This document shows positions 1 to 11,289 of a stretch of 64,000 bases of DNA, piece by piece. The position numbers and the translations under genes are program-made. The stretch's first letter is position 1, and each line of letters starts with the position of its first letter. The stretch is taken from contig CM043968.1 of NCBI GenBank assembly GCA_014529385.2, positions 130,073,018 to 130,137,017 of the forward strand, given 5' to 3'. Under the pieces are notes generated by a model. The model ran no database searches. It was not told the origin of the DNA and worked only from the letters and a program-made list of their open reading frames with translations. The DNA comes from Adiantum capillus-veneris. Taxonomy: Eukaryota > Streptophyta > Polypodiopsida > Polypodiales > Pteridaceae.

Positions 1-1388
1 TACAATCCCTTAGGCATTTTTCACCTTTGTCCCATATCGACTCCCTAGGTTGAGCATAATCATGAGCTTCTATATCACCATACTTATCATCAGTTCATTT
101 AGCCATCAATATGGTTACCATGATTTTCTAAGACTGTTTTGGAAAATGCTGGCACTATGATTTTCCACATGGAAACAATAAAAATTGCCAAAAAGGCTAT
201 TAAAAGGAGCACAAAGCTTGAGAGATAATCTATTTTGTTAACGAAAAGCAATGATAGCTTCAAGCGAAGGAGGTGTTGCTCGCTACGACCGAAGGCAGAA
301 GTTTGTGTGGATATTGCACAATCATTACACTCATTTGTCCAATTTGCAAAATTTCAACAATTGGAGCGCCTACTCAAACTTGGCTGGTAGTTGGAGCTTG
401 TCGTTGTTGACAATCGACACATAATTAGAGAGAAACATGTTGCAAACGTTGATGGTGACTTAGAGCAGGAGAACATGGTGGTGTTGTTATGCTCATGTGA
501 CCTAGAAAAAGGTTGCACTTAGGCTCAAAAATTTGACACACCAGTGCATTATAAACCATGAATGCCTGTTGGCACATCAAGCACTTGTGTGACACAATTG
601 TTATGCGGGGCACGTAACTACGTCGTTTGGAAGCTTTGATCCAGGATCGTGTGTGAGAGTTGCTCTCATACCAACATAAAAAGCAAGTATAGTTGTATTT
701 TCAGTAGTCAATCACAACAAATCAAGTAGATATTCTATGCGGGCACATGTACAATGGTTGAGATCACATGTACTTAGGAGTGTAGTAGCTGCTTCTGCAA
801 GGTGAAATAAGGTTGTCTACATTAATGTAGACTACGCCTGCTGCTGCAGATTAGGGTTCAAATACATTAGTGGAACTACAACTAATTTGTGCTCCCATTA
901 TAGACTAGCCACTCTCTTGTTAAAAGTAATGTCTCATTTTCCCATTAAGCCTTTTGCTGGATTTTTTTGTGAACATGAAATGTAATGAGGATCATTTTGT
1001 CAATATTGTCAATTGAGCGATGTCTTTGATATATGGGGCATGGATTGATTGGTCACATATAACTTGATAACTTGGTGCAAGTTGTGCCAATATAAGGTTT
1101 CCTATTTTGCTTATATGACAATATTGCCTTGGTTGGCATTCAGTCTCTTCGAGTGGATTGGTTGCAAGACATGTTACAATGCTTTTGATATGATTGTCAA
1201 ATGTTCTGTAATTTTGATGCACAATGTTTTTGTGCAAGATCTCAACTAGGAATGTGTCTCTTGAACTCCATTGATTGCAAGGTATGTTCAATGGGGGCAT
1301 CTTTTCAAATGTTGTTAGGCTAGACTTTGAAGGCATAGGGATTATGCAAGAAGTCAACACACACACAAACAAAGTCAAGATGAGATTG
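1..1388. other. Unassigned sequence, no supported gene
   Basis: I find no convincing coding region. Reading frames on both strands are short and show no family motif. The last bases before 1389 end in a purine-rich run followed by an LTR-like TGTTAGTC start, so this stretch may be the 3' internal end of an old LTR retrotransposon, but no coding domain supports that. Confidence 0.3.
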
Positions 1389-1464
1389 TTAGTCAAGGAT
1401 TATTGAATAAAGATGTCGTGCTTGCCAATATTTTCGCCGACATGTATGCCAAATATGGTGTAGG
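1389..1464 (+). mobile_element. Truncated LTR start, same family as the LTR at 16123-17678
   Basis: The segment begins TGTTAGTCAAGGA after a purine-rich run and its first ~55 bases match the start of the LTR at 16123, including the shared GATGTCGTGCTTG block. It stops where the C2 5' LTR begins. Either C2 inserted into this older LTR, or the two were joined by deletion. I do not see the rest of this LTR after the 3' end of C2. Confidence 0.45.
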
Positions 1465-1676
1465 TGGTGCCATGTATATGGTAGTGATGTGTGTGACCAC
1501 ACTTAGGACTACCAAGACACTTTTTTCCCTCATTAGAAGGTTTTTTTTTCCCGTGCTTTGTATATGCACCCATCATTGTATGTCTATCTTATCTGTATTT
1601 TCACATTAGTAATACACTCATTTCATGAGCCTTGAGCTTCTTCACCATCTCCTAGCTATGTGTGCATAACTCCAAA
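1465..1676 (+). mobile_element. 5' LTR of copia element C2
   Basis: This matches the reverse complement of the C1 3' LTR (33907-34133) along most of its length. Shared landmarks are a GTAGTGATGTGTGTG block, a T-rich run followed by CCCGTGC, a TGTATAT block and CCTTGAGCTTC. The right boundary is uncertain because the terminal ..AACA of C1 is not preserved here. About 310 bases of leader separate it from the gag start codon at 1993. I could not find a clean initiator-Met primer site. Confidence 0.6.
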
Positions 1677-2000
1677 AGTGAGCACCCCCTTGCTCATTTT
1701 CTCCAGTTTAGGTGACCTTTGGTGAGCATCAGCTAGTCGATAAATACTTTGGGAGATCTTGTAGATCTTGGTGTGCTCAAAATTTTGATTCGGGCTCATT
1801 TCGGACTTTGTTTCCACTACTACAAGTATTGTACATGCAATTTCGTCCTTTTGTGCAAATTTCTTCGGTTGTAAATTTTTGCATGATAGGTCTTCGGACA
1901 ATTCATCACAGTATGTGCTATAACTCACAACCAAATTCCCTCCAATTTCTACTCAATTTGGGCATTTTATACATCAAGTCTAGTCTTTCACCATGACTGA

Positions 2001-2228
2001 TGTGCGCGTATGTCGCACGTGTCAATGCAAGGAACTTGCCGATACACTGTGTGCGAGCCACAAATGGCTCCAAGCACACAACAAGCCTAAACTAGTAAGT
2101 TCAAAGATGGCGATGGTGTGTCACTCACGGCTCTACGCTTGCTGTCGTGGAGGATTCCTCGCCGCGAAGAAGAGGGAGACGCCTCTACGCCGCACTCAAC
2201 CTCCTGGCCGCCGTCATGCCGCCGCAAT

Positions 2229-2309
<81 letters not shown>

Positions 2310-2620
2310 CTCGCATACACACACACACAAGGAGATGAAGAAGAAGAAGATGGAGATGGAGCAAGAGCACTCTTCAATTGCACAAATGAGAGAATGAGTG
2401 AATTTTAGGTTTAGTTGACTTTTATATGAGCTCGCCCCATTCACACTTGGGCGTCCATGCTTAGCCAACTAATCCCTTGAATGTTCCAGTTAGAGTGCGC
2501 CTCTCATCAGCGATCACTCTTACCCTTTTCCTAATGGACCGACAAGCCCGGTACCTGACTCTACCAAATAAATAATACGACGTCCGTTGTAGGTGATAGG
2601 AATGTGCATGAGGGTTAACA
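2001..2620 (-). repeat. 3' LTR of G3
   Basis: Read on the minus strand it starts TGTTAACCCTCA and ends CGCGCACA. It contains a TATA-like ATATAAAAG, then a long GA/CT microsatellite (2230-2306) and a short CA tract. It is clearly homologous to the LTRs of G2 and G4. Confidence 0.9.
2230..2306. repeat. (CT)n microsatellite in G3 3' LTR
   Basis: About 38 CT units are followed by a short CA tract. The matching position in the G3 5' LTR carries about 35 units. The Ser/Leu and Arg/Glu reading frames that cross it are repeat artefacts. Confidence 0.95.
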
Positions 2621-2633
2621 TGCCCCCCTTCCT
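2621..2633 (-). promoter_or_regulatory. Polypurine tract of G3
   Basis: The minus strand reads AGGAAGGGGGGCA directly before the 3' LTR. The same 13-mer sits before the 3' LTRs of G4 (26944-26956) and G2 (35114-35126), which is the expected plus-strand priming site. Confidence 0.85.
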
Positions 2634-4260
2634 GATGTAGATTCCGTCCTCGGAAGCTATTGAGTTGAAGCTCGTTCGTCGAGGTGGAAGAGCATTTGAT
2701 ATGAATGTCCTTAGCCTTCTTCAGTCACTGCAAAATCAAACAAGATTGGCACAGTAATTACATTCTCGTAAACAATCAAAAAGCATATGCAGTTGTAGGC
2801 AAACAATTTGATTGGTAACAGAATTTTAAACCATTTGTCAGCAATAAACATTAATTTGCAATATAATCAAACGCATAAACAGTTGTAAAGGTTAAAAGAT
2901 TAAACAAGTCTTGGGTCGCTAATTTAACGGTCAAAAGGCACTAAAGATCGACTATTAATACCATGGGCAAGCTTCTCAAATTTCTCTGGTCAATTAAGTT
3001 GTTTAATCGCGAGAGCCAAGTATTTCATGCCCGAGGGCTGACTAGAGGCTATACCTAGAAGACCTTGTAGTTAAGCTACGATAAAAGGAATTTCTCATGA
3101 AATCATCGCCTGACTTTTTCCTTTTTTTTGACCCCCCAGAGTCTTTTCACAGTGATTCAATTTTGATGTGTGTGCTTATTTTGTATGCCTTTGGTTTTTT
3201 GCTTTTCAAAGAAAAGCACCCACATTGGGAACCTCTAGGGCTCTAGTACCATAGGCGATACATGTGAGTGAAGTACCCAATCAAGCTGAGATTTCTCTTC
3301 CAGCTTAAGATTTTACATTATGGCACTTTGATTTATTTATTTTTCATTTTCAGCATTTTAATTTTGTAACTTTGGGGGGTCATATAACATTGTTACCCTC
3401 CCCAGGCTCATCACACTAGTAAACTCCCTTTATAATACTTAAGCGAAAGGTCAATAGGGACTAAGTCCACTAGAAAGCCCTACTACATTTCACACAATGC
3501 TGCCTAAATCGGATTAAGAACCTAAGTCACCATTGATTATTAGGAAGGCATTCCCCATGGTATTAAGAGAAGATCTCTAATGCCTAGCTTGGTCAAACTA
3601 GCTTAGTCAGACTGCTTGATTTTTAAACCTAGACAAGTGATTATGACAAAAAATTACATTGAATTTAATGTTTGATACTAAGCAAATGTGTTGAATATTA
3701 TGCTATCAATCACAATTAAAGCAGACAAACATGGATGCAAAAAGATAAGGGGCAATGCTAATGGATAAGAAACACATGTTTCTATTGATGGTCGCGCTTG
3801 ATTTGAAGTGTGAACAAGAGAAAGATTCCATGAAGGTCCAAATCCTAACCACAGCAACACGTTCCTCTACACACTAGGAAACACAAAGAATACCTCTAGG
3901 AGGCACATCAGTGTAAAGAAATAACTTTGTTGATCACTAAACTCTAAAACAGAAACACTCCTATTGTACTAATCCTACCTACCCTCCATCACTCGAGTGA
4001 TGAGGATCAAAGGTGTTTGATGACATAGGTTTCTGTTTCAGTGTAGCGGATGTGAATGTGTAGGTCTGGGTCAATGTTTTGACTTTTATTATTCATACTT
4101 GTTTGCTAATTGCTCTTGCTCTTTATTATTTTTTGTTTTTTTTTTGTGAGTATCAGACTTTATATATACATTCCCTAAGATTGGAGATTGAGAGGTCACG
4201 GAGGAAGGTTGAGAGGAGAGTGAGTGAATGATGACTGTCAGCAAACACACCCCCCTTCAT
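2634..4260 (-). other. 3' noncoding region of G3
   Basis: No ORF here has support. The segment is homologous to 25243-26943 in G4 and to much of 35127-37134 in G2, so it is a conserved untranslated part of the family. Around 3905-4110 G3 resembles G4, while G2 has an unrelated block with a 140-codon ORF there. A second purine tract lies at its upstream end (4248-4260). Confidence 0.75.
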
Positions 4261-4499
4261 TGGGTAGATCATACCGTTTGAAATGTGCTCGTCACCTTTT
4301 GAAACCAATTGTTCCAGTTGGTAATGGGTGAGGGTTTTTGCCAGTAGTTTTCTATTACCTTAGGTGCCTCGTCGAGTTGCAAGGGTGGTAAGGTACTCTC
4401 CCAAGATCGAACTTAAAGTGGTTCATCAGGTGATTCTTGAACACTGGGAGGTGTGGATTCCTTTGTAGCTTTATGGAGGTCCACTATTGTAGGTGGAGG

Positions 4500-5198
4500 C
4501 TATGGAGAAGCTTTTACCTCTATGGATGCATTATATGAGGAGCTAGGTGGAACAAATTGTTCTTTCTTCGGTACCCAAACTAGCTCTAGAGCAGGTGTGT
4601 AGCATTCTGTGATTTTTTTCTTTTCACGATCATCGATTTGTTTTGGAGCTATAGGATTAGGCTCACATGGGTCAAGTGCCAAGTAAGAACACAATCTACG
4701 TTTTGGCACCCATATTTGATCATTTCCTTGATAGTAGCCTTGGGTTTCCAATAGTCGTTTGGGAATCCACCGCAATGTTTTCTTACATTTCTTGGAGCGA
4801 GTGGGACAAGGCTTCTATTTTTTAGCACTAACTATGGTTGCTAAAGAAGCTTTAGGGACCCACTTGTTTTTTTTTGTTATATTAGGATGAGTCTTGTCAG
4901 AAGCTATATGTAGTGCTTCTAGCATATTTAAGGGTACGGGCATTTCATCCCCCTCAGGTGTTACCCAGGTCGTCCCCCTGTTTCCCCAAGTGTCTATGGT
5001 TGCTGCTAGGTGGACCCAATCCACATTGTCCGACTCAGTCATCCCAGGTAGTACATTCATATAAGGAGAATCTTCCCCAACATCAGTGTCCGCTTTACAC
5101 GTGTAATAATACTGCAATGGGACCGAGTGAACTGTGGTGTCAGATCTATGATCAATTATAAACCTGTTTCCTAGAGGATGCGCTCGACCCGTCGACAA
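4500..5198 (-). pseudogene. W-P-K repeat domain of G3, fused to a pol linker by deletion
   Basis: The upstream ORF (5198-4815) contains a linker matching G2 41714-42220 (motif ESDNVDWVHLAATIDTWG) and then passes directly to KWVPKASL. The downstream ORF (4775-4500) has RWIPK, IWVPK and VWVPK. In G2 the linker and this domain are separated by RT, RNase H, integrase and a second protease, so G3 lost that whole block in a deletion that left the frame open. Function is unknown; the repeated tryptophan motif suggests a binding module. The ORF is broken by stops. Confidence 0.7.
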
Positions 5199-5350
5199 GA
5201 TCCACTCGAATGACAGAATCTTGCAGTATTGTTACACGTGTAACAATACTGCAATGGGGCCGAGTGAACTGTGGTGTCAGATCTATGATCAATTATAAAC
5301 TTGTTTCCTAGAGGATGTGCTCGACCCGTCACAAGATCCACTCAAATGAC
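5101..5350. repeat. 137-bp imperfect duplication with a 34-bp perfect palindrome at the junction
   Basis: Bases from 5101 recur from 5238 with few changes. Where the copies meet, 5221-5254 is a perfect palindrome whose left half is TTGCAGTATTGTTACAC. The duplication lies in the end of the protease region of G3 and breaks its frame. G2 has a single copy without the palindrome. Confidence 0.9.
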
Positions 5351-6074
5351 AGAATCTTGGAACTGCAAGTAGACATGGTTTAGACCAATCATGCACCATT
5401 TTTGCTTCCCTCGTGAAAGGACGTCCTAAGATCATCTCCGAGGCCATAGTGTGTTTGGAGCAATCCATAACAATGAAGGTATTTCTTATTTTATGTCCAA
5501 AGACCTTGATCTTGAGATCTTCTAGCATCCCAATAGGTTTAACAATAGACCCATTGGCCATCTTCACTACTATGGTCGTGGTCGCAAGGTGAGGTCTTCC
5601 CATAGTTTCCCATCAATTTTTAGTCACAATGCTAACCCCAGTGCCACCATCAAGGATTCCCTTCACAGTTAATCCCTTGGTAGTGATTGGTATGGTCGCA
5701 TTGGATTCATCACCCTCAAAGTATTGTCCCAACTTGTTAACAGGTATTTCTATAACAAGGTTCTCATCTCAGTTGGGTTGTGGATCTAAGTGCTCCTCCT
5801 CTATTGGCATCTCCCCAGCTCCATCCATCTGTGCAAATTGTGGTAGCCCAAACTTTAGTTCTCCATTGAGGAAGGCTTGAAGAGTTGAGACTAGCTCAGG
5901 GTCTTTATATAGTTTGGACATGATGGTGGTTCTAACTTCTGAAGACATGAAATCCATCAATTTGGCAATGTTTAACGGCACCTTTTGGACTTCAGTCCCT
6001 TGACGTGGGGAAGATGGGATCTCCATTTCTTCGATAGGATCATGTAGTCCCTCTGTAAACATTCTTTCCATCAA
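5289..6074 (-). pseudogene. Retropepsin-like domain of G3 (DGG type)
   Basis: Two ORFs in one frame (6074-5769 and 5603-5289) match the protease-1 region of G2. Before 5603 the frame reads KGILDGG, where retropepsins normally have D-[ST]-G. Further on MILGRPF and HDW match the second conserved block of the fold. Single stops interrupt it. Since G2 also has LDGG, the unusual active-site triplet is a family trait and not a chance change in one copy. Confidence 0.7.
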
Positions 6075-6113
6075 GAAGTGAGTACGCCCACTTTCCCATG
6101 ACTTTAAGTCACT

Positions 6114-6425
6114 TTATTCTTGGATGACACTAAGTATGGCTAAGGGTCTATGGACTTGGTGAGGTTGTTGTTGCGTAGGGAACATTGTGTCTGTAATCTG
6201 GATTTGCCTAGGTGCTGGTTCTAGATCCCTTTGGGTATCTTCTACCAAACTCCTTAATTGCTTGACTCGCTCAATATCCTCTATAGGGTTTGGATAAGTT
6301 CCTATCTTCTTCTTGGATCCTGGCCATTGTGGCTCATGAAGATCTTCCTTGTTGGTTTCTATCTTAGTGGTTGTTTTGGTCTCTATGTTTTCACCTGAAT
6401 CAGAATCTTCTTCAGTGTCGTTCAT
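6114..6425 (-). pseudogene. Acidic gag-pol linker of G3
   Basis: This 103-codon piece matches the linker of G2 at 43250-43717: acidic residues, then GTYPNP, then a charged segment with ERVKQLRSLVE. It has CGA where G2 has the stop TGA at 43250-43252, which shows that the G2 stop came from an arginine codon. Confidence 0.65.
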
Positions 6426-6645
6426 ATATACGGGGTCGTCACCAGTCCCTATGTTGGTCTTTGAACTGGTGTCTGGCTTCGCTGCTTTTTGCCATCTCTT
6501 CCTTCATGTTTTCTTCTTTTTTTGAGATTGGGCAATTGATGCCGTGTCTCTTTCCTCAAGAATATAATTTTATTTTTGGAGCATCGATCGTGTGAGTACG
6601 TTTACTGGTACCACAGGTGTACTTTGTGATGGCTCCTCGATAACT

Positions 6646-7023
6646 TCATTCAAGGTTAATGGCTACACCCCAAAGCACTCCCTCTCGTATGTATTCCTTC
6701 AAGAATAGTCTCCTAAGAGTAGGGTAAATCGTTTTTTCTTCCGTCCTTAGGGTTCTGTACCAATCCCCTTCCTTTCCACTTAAGGTTAAGCTTAAGGCAT
6801 TACTCTTATGCAGGTCATTGTGTTCCCCTAGAGAATCGCATATTTCTTCAAACACTTCAATATGCTTTCTCACATCCCAGTCTCCACTAAATTTTTGTGT
6901 GAGCTTGGCTATTTGTATTGCCTTACTTCTAGGCTCTCTATCAGGCATGTTACGCATATTCTCAGCAATAGATCGACCAATATCTTGAGCAAATGTTGCC
7001 AAGTCACCTGAGTGAGCAGGCAC
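6646..7023 (-). pseudogene. Retrotransposon gag core of G3 (truncated)
   Basis: The sequence closely follows the gag of G2: DLATFAQDIGRSIAENMR, KLTQKFSGDWDVRKHIEVFE, then WYRTLR and LRRLFLKEYIREGVLWGVA. This is the helical gag core that packages RNA. It ends at the point where G2 continues into zinc knuckles. In G3 the next sequence is the VIEEPSQSTP segment of the linker, so the C-terminal half of gag with its CCHC knuckles is deleted. Its frame differs from the other G3 ORFs. Confidence 0.8.
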
Positions 7024-7100
7024 CGTGGGTGGAGGTGCTCAAAGACTACATGTGGAGTAGGTATTGGCATTGGGCTTGGCACATAGGAAGCCCTTGGGTT

Positions 7101-8531
7101 TCACATTTGGTACGGGATTGTGCCATGTGGCGGTCCAAAGTTCATATGTGTGACCCTAGGCATAGCAGACGTTGGATGTGACATGCTAATGCTAGCCGGT
7201 ATAGTCCCATGGAAATAAGAGCTTGGGTGTTGAGGTTGTGGAGCATAGGTAGTTGAAACAATGGGAGGGATAGGGACTACATGAGTGCGATGACCCATAG
7301 GTGCATGCGATTGGTACACACTTGTAGGTACTATTGCAGGCATTGAGCTACCATGTAGTGGTGCTTTACTAACAAATGAGGTCCATGGCGTATTCCTTGG
7401 CATGCCCATCATTGGGGTAGGCATGGTAGCCATGGTGTCATCAAGGGAAAGATGAGCTAGACTTGGAAAGGTGTAGCTATCACTTGTGGGCTCAGATTGC
7501 ACTAAGACCCCTGGCGAAACAACATATGGAGGATCCATCGGACTTACCGAGGGAGTCTCCATTTGCGATAAGATCCGTTGTTTAGCCTTCCCTGTATCCA
7601 AGAATCTCATGAGACCCGTTGAAGGCATGCTGATCCCCTTGTTCTGTCTCTCTAACTCAATGACCCTATGGATGACCTCACAAACTCTTTGTTGTTGATC
7701 CTCCATACTAGTAGCGCCCATTGTGGATTGTAGGACATCTAACCAACCCACGTGATAGGTGTGACCTATGTATAGGTCGGTCAGAGTTTTTGTTTGTATT
7801 TCGTACTCCTAGTTCTCATTTAAAAACGATGCATCTAGGATTGAGGTGCTAGGGGTGTCCTTTGAGCTAGATGCAATGTTGCTTTCTAGGGGTTGGCCCT
7901 TAGCGGTTGCTAAGTCAGGAGCACTCGATTGCTCTCCTAGCAAGGATATTGACATAGGGGCTTTCACTTTTAACTCTCTTCATTGCTCCTCCTTGCGTAA
8001 GCTCTCGACTTCCTTTTCCCTAGCCACAATGATATATCGCTCAACCTCTTGCACTTCGGCAAGGCTTCTACCATCGGGTAATATGACCTCGAAGGGGAAT
8101 AGCTCTGAAGAGTCATGAGGTGCAGTGAATGAAGTATTCACATACACATTCTCTAAGAGCATAGGGTCTACGTTGGTCATGAATAGAGAATTTACTTCCC
8201 CACCCCCCTCATTTACATCATTAGCTCCATGTTCGGAGCGAGTGGCTCTACTAAAGGTTTCCTTCAAGCGGCTAAGCACGCTCAGCCCGAACCGCGGGCC
8301 CATGGCATGCATGTCTTGGATTGAGCTATCGAGATTAAGCATTGGGAAACCCTCCATGATCTCGTAGTCAGAGGAAGAGTCGCTAGCCGCTATGTTCGGG
8401 TCTTGGTTTGTACTACCTTGGGTCCCCGTGGAGGGCCCGGAACCTAAAGTAGGTGGATATTGAAAACTCGTGTAAGTCAAAATTCTCTCTAGTTGCTCCA
8501 TCTCTAGCACACAACCAGAGCGTAGATGCAT
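7101..8531 (-). pseudogene. N-terminal extension of G3 gag, absent from G2
   Basis: Two ORFs in one frame (8531-7980 and 7751-7101) start with MHLRSG, as the MNLRSG of G2 gag does. G2 then passes straight to the gag core (RGDLEAFAQ), while G3 has about 480 more codons: an acidic Ser/Asp-rich part, a stretch with VERYIIVAREKEVESLRKEE likely to be helical, and a Pro/Met/Thr-rich part. I recognise no known domain. Either G2 lost this segment or G3 gained it; the common MxLRSG start next to the break favours loss in G2. Confidence 0.6.
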
Positions 8532-8539
8532 GTGCCTTT

Positions 8540-9236
8540 GACACCCTACAAGCGTCGGCGAATAACCTCGAAGGTTAACCGCTTACTTTTTTAAGCGTCC
8601 ATTTTCGCTCATGTTTTTTACGTTTTTAATGATTGATTTTTTAATTAAAGTGTGTGATAGCTCGAAACGAGCGTATCACTCAGAGGGTTGCGGTGTGCTT
8701 ACAGCACAACGTTCGGACAGCTGAAGCTCTGTTGGTCCTCAAAAAATCGATTTTTAGCTACGTGTGAGGCTAAAATACGTAATTTCAAAGGGCGACTGAG
8801 GCCTGAGCCTAAGCGTGAGCTTGGGCTTGGGTCTGGGAGATATTTCTGATCTCGGTCCTACCTTTTTATTTAAATATTTTTTTATTATTTTATTTAAGGA
8901 TAAGTTCGTTGCGGCCTACGCACGAGCACACACACTCTATCTACCTACTTACAACTAATCCACCTATTGTTACAAACTAACACACTTCATTAGCTCTCAC
9001 AGATCTACTTCCTACTTATTGTGCTTTACATTACACAGAACTAACAACCTTAATACTAATACCTTAGCACAGAGAAAACACAGTAACCTTTCAAAACTTC
9101 ATTTAACAAAGAAATACACAGTAGCAACACAAAATCCTTCTTCTCAACACACACACCTTCCTTCCCTACCTTTCCTACAATTGAAATTGCACCACAAAAG
9201 AAGCACAGAGTGCCATTCAAGCTTACTGTATGGCAT
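8540..9236 (-). other. 5' leader of G3
   Basis: This is untranslated sequence between primer site and gag. It contains short repeats of a GGGCTT/GAGCTT type near 8800-8840, also found in the G2 leader (45655-45700) and the G4 leader (24975-25030). No ORF here is supported. Confidence 0.7.
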
Positions 9237-9254
9237 TCCCCAGCAACCGCGCCA
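9237..9254 (-). promoter_or_regulatory. Primer binding site of G3 (tRNA-Asp type)
   Basis: The minus strand reads TGGCGCGGTTGCTGGGGA. It matches the complement of the plant tRNA-Asp(GUC) 3' end at 16 of 18 bases and lies four bases inside the 5' LTR. Confidence 0.85.
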
Positions 9255-9258
9255 AAAA

Positions 9259-9486
9259 TGTGCGCGTATGTCGCATGTGTCAATGCAAGGAACTTGCCGA
9301 TACACTGTGTGCGAGCCACAAATGGCTCCAAGCACACAACAAGCATAAACTAGTAAGCTTAGAGATGGCGATGGTGTGTCATTCACCGCCCTACGCTTGT
9401 TGTCGTGGAGGATTCCTCGCCGCGAAGAAGAGGGAGACGCTGCTACTCCGCGCTCAACTGCCTCGCCGCCGTCGTGCCGCCGCAAT

Positions 9487-9562
<76 letters not shown>

Positions 9563-9866
9563 ACACACACACACAAGGAGATGAAGAAGAAGAAGATGGA
9601 GATGGAGCAAGAGCACTCTTCATTTGCACAAATGAGAGAATGAGTGAATTTTAGGTTTAGTTGACTTTTATATGAGCTCGCCCCATTCACACTTGGGGAC
9701 CCATGCTTAGCCAACTAACCCCTTGAATGTTCCAGTTAGAGTACGCCTCTCATCGGCGATCACTCTTACCCTTTTCCTATTGGACCGACAAGCCCGGTAC
9801 CTGACTCTACCAAATAAATAATACGACATCCGTTGTAGGTGATAGGAATGTGCGTGAGGGTTAACA
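9259..9866 (-). repeat. 5' LTR of G3
   Basis: It has the same ends as the 3' copy (TGTTAACCC ... GCGCACA on the minus strand). A TATA-like motif is at 9666-9672, with a GA/CT microsatellite (9488-9558) downstream of it in transcript orientation. Confidence 0.9.
9666..9672 (-). promoter_or_regulatory. TATA-like element in G3 5' LTR
   Basis: On the minus strand GAGCTCATATAAAAGTC sits in the first third of the LTR. The same motif occurs in the G2 LTR (46716-46722) and the other family LTRs. It is the likely core promoter for the element RNA. Confidence 0.6.
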
Positions 9867-9871
9867 ACTGG

Positions 9872-10790
9872 GAGCAATAAAGTTTTCAAGATGTTGCTCG
9901 TTGATGACAAATTGGATGGAGACAACTATCCATTATGGACTTACATGATGTAGCATGTACTTGTTTCCAAGGGTGTATATCATATTGTTAAAGTTTTTTA
10001 TGTATACCTAGGTTTTGTGAAGGATATTGCAGTCTAATTCTGCCCCTACTATTCGTGTCGTTTTATCTATAGTTGAACAAGCTCATTATGATAGTAATGA
10101 TGTGCTGGTGCATGCATTGTTTGTGTTGTCTATCAAGCGCACCATTACTCCTCACGTTCGTTGAGCAAAAATAGCAAAACAGGCTTGAAATTTTCTAGCT
10201 AGATTGTATGTAGGTTGCAATGAGGAAAAAATAGCATATATGTGCAAACAACTAGAATCAAAGATAATGCATAAAGAAGACAAAATGGACATTTTTCTTA
10301 TTAAAATTAAAGATATCAATGAGCAAATTATTACTACATATGAAGTCATTCCTAACCATTCACTTCTGCGTATCATCCTGGATGTATTTCGAGATTCATA
10401 TCAGACTTTTGTTTCAGCTTTGAGGCTTGTTCGACAGGGAAACGATAATGCTATTAAATTTGATGCGTTGGTCAGTTTTCTATTATAAGAGGTTATGTCA
10501 AGGGAAAAAAGGACTAAGAAACGTGTTGTCTATCAAGCTTTTGTTGTTGCACAAAGAAGAGGTAGCAATAACAATGCTGCTACTTCCAATCTTCCTTCTT
10601 CAAGTAGCAAACATTCACGATAACTATCTCCCATAACAACAATGCATCTCGTAAATCTACTAAGAAAGAAAAGAAAAGGTTACATTGCAACTATTGTGAA
10701 CTGTTGATTGCTTGATAAAGCAATGTTCAAATAAAGGCTAAAAATTGACGTAAGAAAGAAAATGAATCTTCTTCAAATGCAACTTTTGCA
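9872..10790 (+). pseudogene. Copia gag of C2, split by G3
   Basis: The start codon and second codon lie at 1993-1998, directly before G3. After G3 the frame continues with VFKMLLVDDKLDGDNYP, matching C1 gag (VFKMFVAEDRLDGDNYP). A UBN2-type gag core follows (KIMHKEDKMDIFL, then a SLLRIILDVF segment). A remnant zinc knuckle (CNYC) is near 10690. Stops and frameshifts are frequent. Gag would form the virus-like particle and package RNA. Confidence 0.75.
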
Positions 10791-10865
10791 GAATCTACAA
10801 ATTCTATTGTTGATGCAGAATGGGCTTTTAGTACGTAGTGCCACTATGACCCTTATCCCCATGAT

Positions 10866-11060
10866 GCATGCATGATTGAGGTTCCACATCCACATGTATG
10901 GTATTTTGACATTGGTGCTACAGAGCACATTACATCTCATCGTGGCATGTTCACTTCTCTAGGTTCTATCTCCAATGAGAATATTATAACTTGTGCCAAC
11001 AATGTCTCTTTGTTCAAGGAGTTGGAAAGATTATACTCATTGCAGTTAATGGCAGTTTCT
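10866..11060 (+). pseudogene. Copia protease region of C2
   Basis: The frame reads HVWYFDIGATEHITSH, the copia protease active-site region, where D-S-G is normal. The serine is replaced by isoleucine, so the enzyme would be inactive. C1 has a different defect (NSG) at the same place. Confidence 0.7.
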
Positions 11061-11289
11061 TCATGCTTTTTTATGTATTTTTTGTGCCTAGAATCAAGAA
11101 GAATTTATTTTTTTCTTCTGCATTAGCACGACTTGATCTTGTTTGTAAAGTTTGTGGATGAAAAATACTCTGTTCATGATCTTACTTTAGGTGATACTAT
11201 TGTGGCATCAAGTACCTAGTCTCGTGGGTTTTACGAGCTCGATTCTTATGGAAAATGTGTGGAAAACTTTGCAAATGTAGTTACAAATT

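Larger units (their letters stand above)
2001..9866 (-). mobile_element. Ty3/gypsy element G3, internally deleted, inserted in C2 gag
   Basis: Two similar LTRs (2001-2620 and 9259-9866) enclose a minus-strand interior with a tRNA-Asp primer site next to the right LTR and a polypurine tract next to the left one. Flanking 5-mers are actga (1996-2000) and actgg (9867-9871), a target duplication with one mismatch. The interior codes for a gag-like N-terminal extension, part of gag, a retropepsin-like domain and the W-P-K repeat domain, and lacks RT, RNase H and integrase that its relative G2 has. It therefore looks like a non-autonomous deletion derivative needing enzymes from a relative. Most surviving ORFs share one reading frame; the gag core piece is in another. 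Confidence 0.9.

Noticed and set aside
2087-2408. Ser/Leu- and Arg/Glu-rich ORFs over CT tracts here and at 9144-9714, 34581-34956 and 46379-46764
   Set aside because: They arise from reading a dinucleotide repeat inside LTRs and overlap on both strands.
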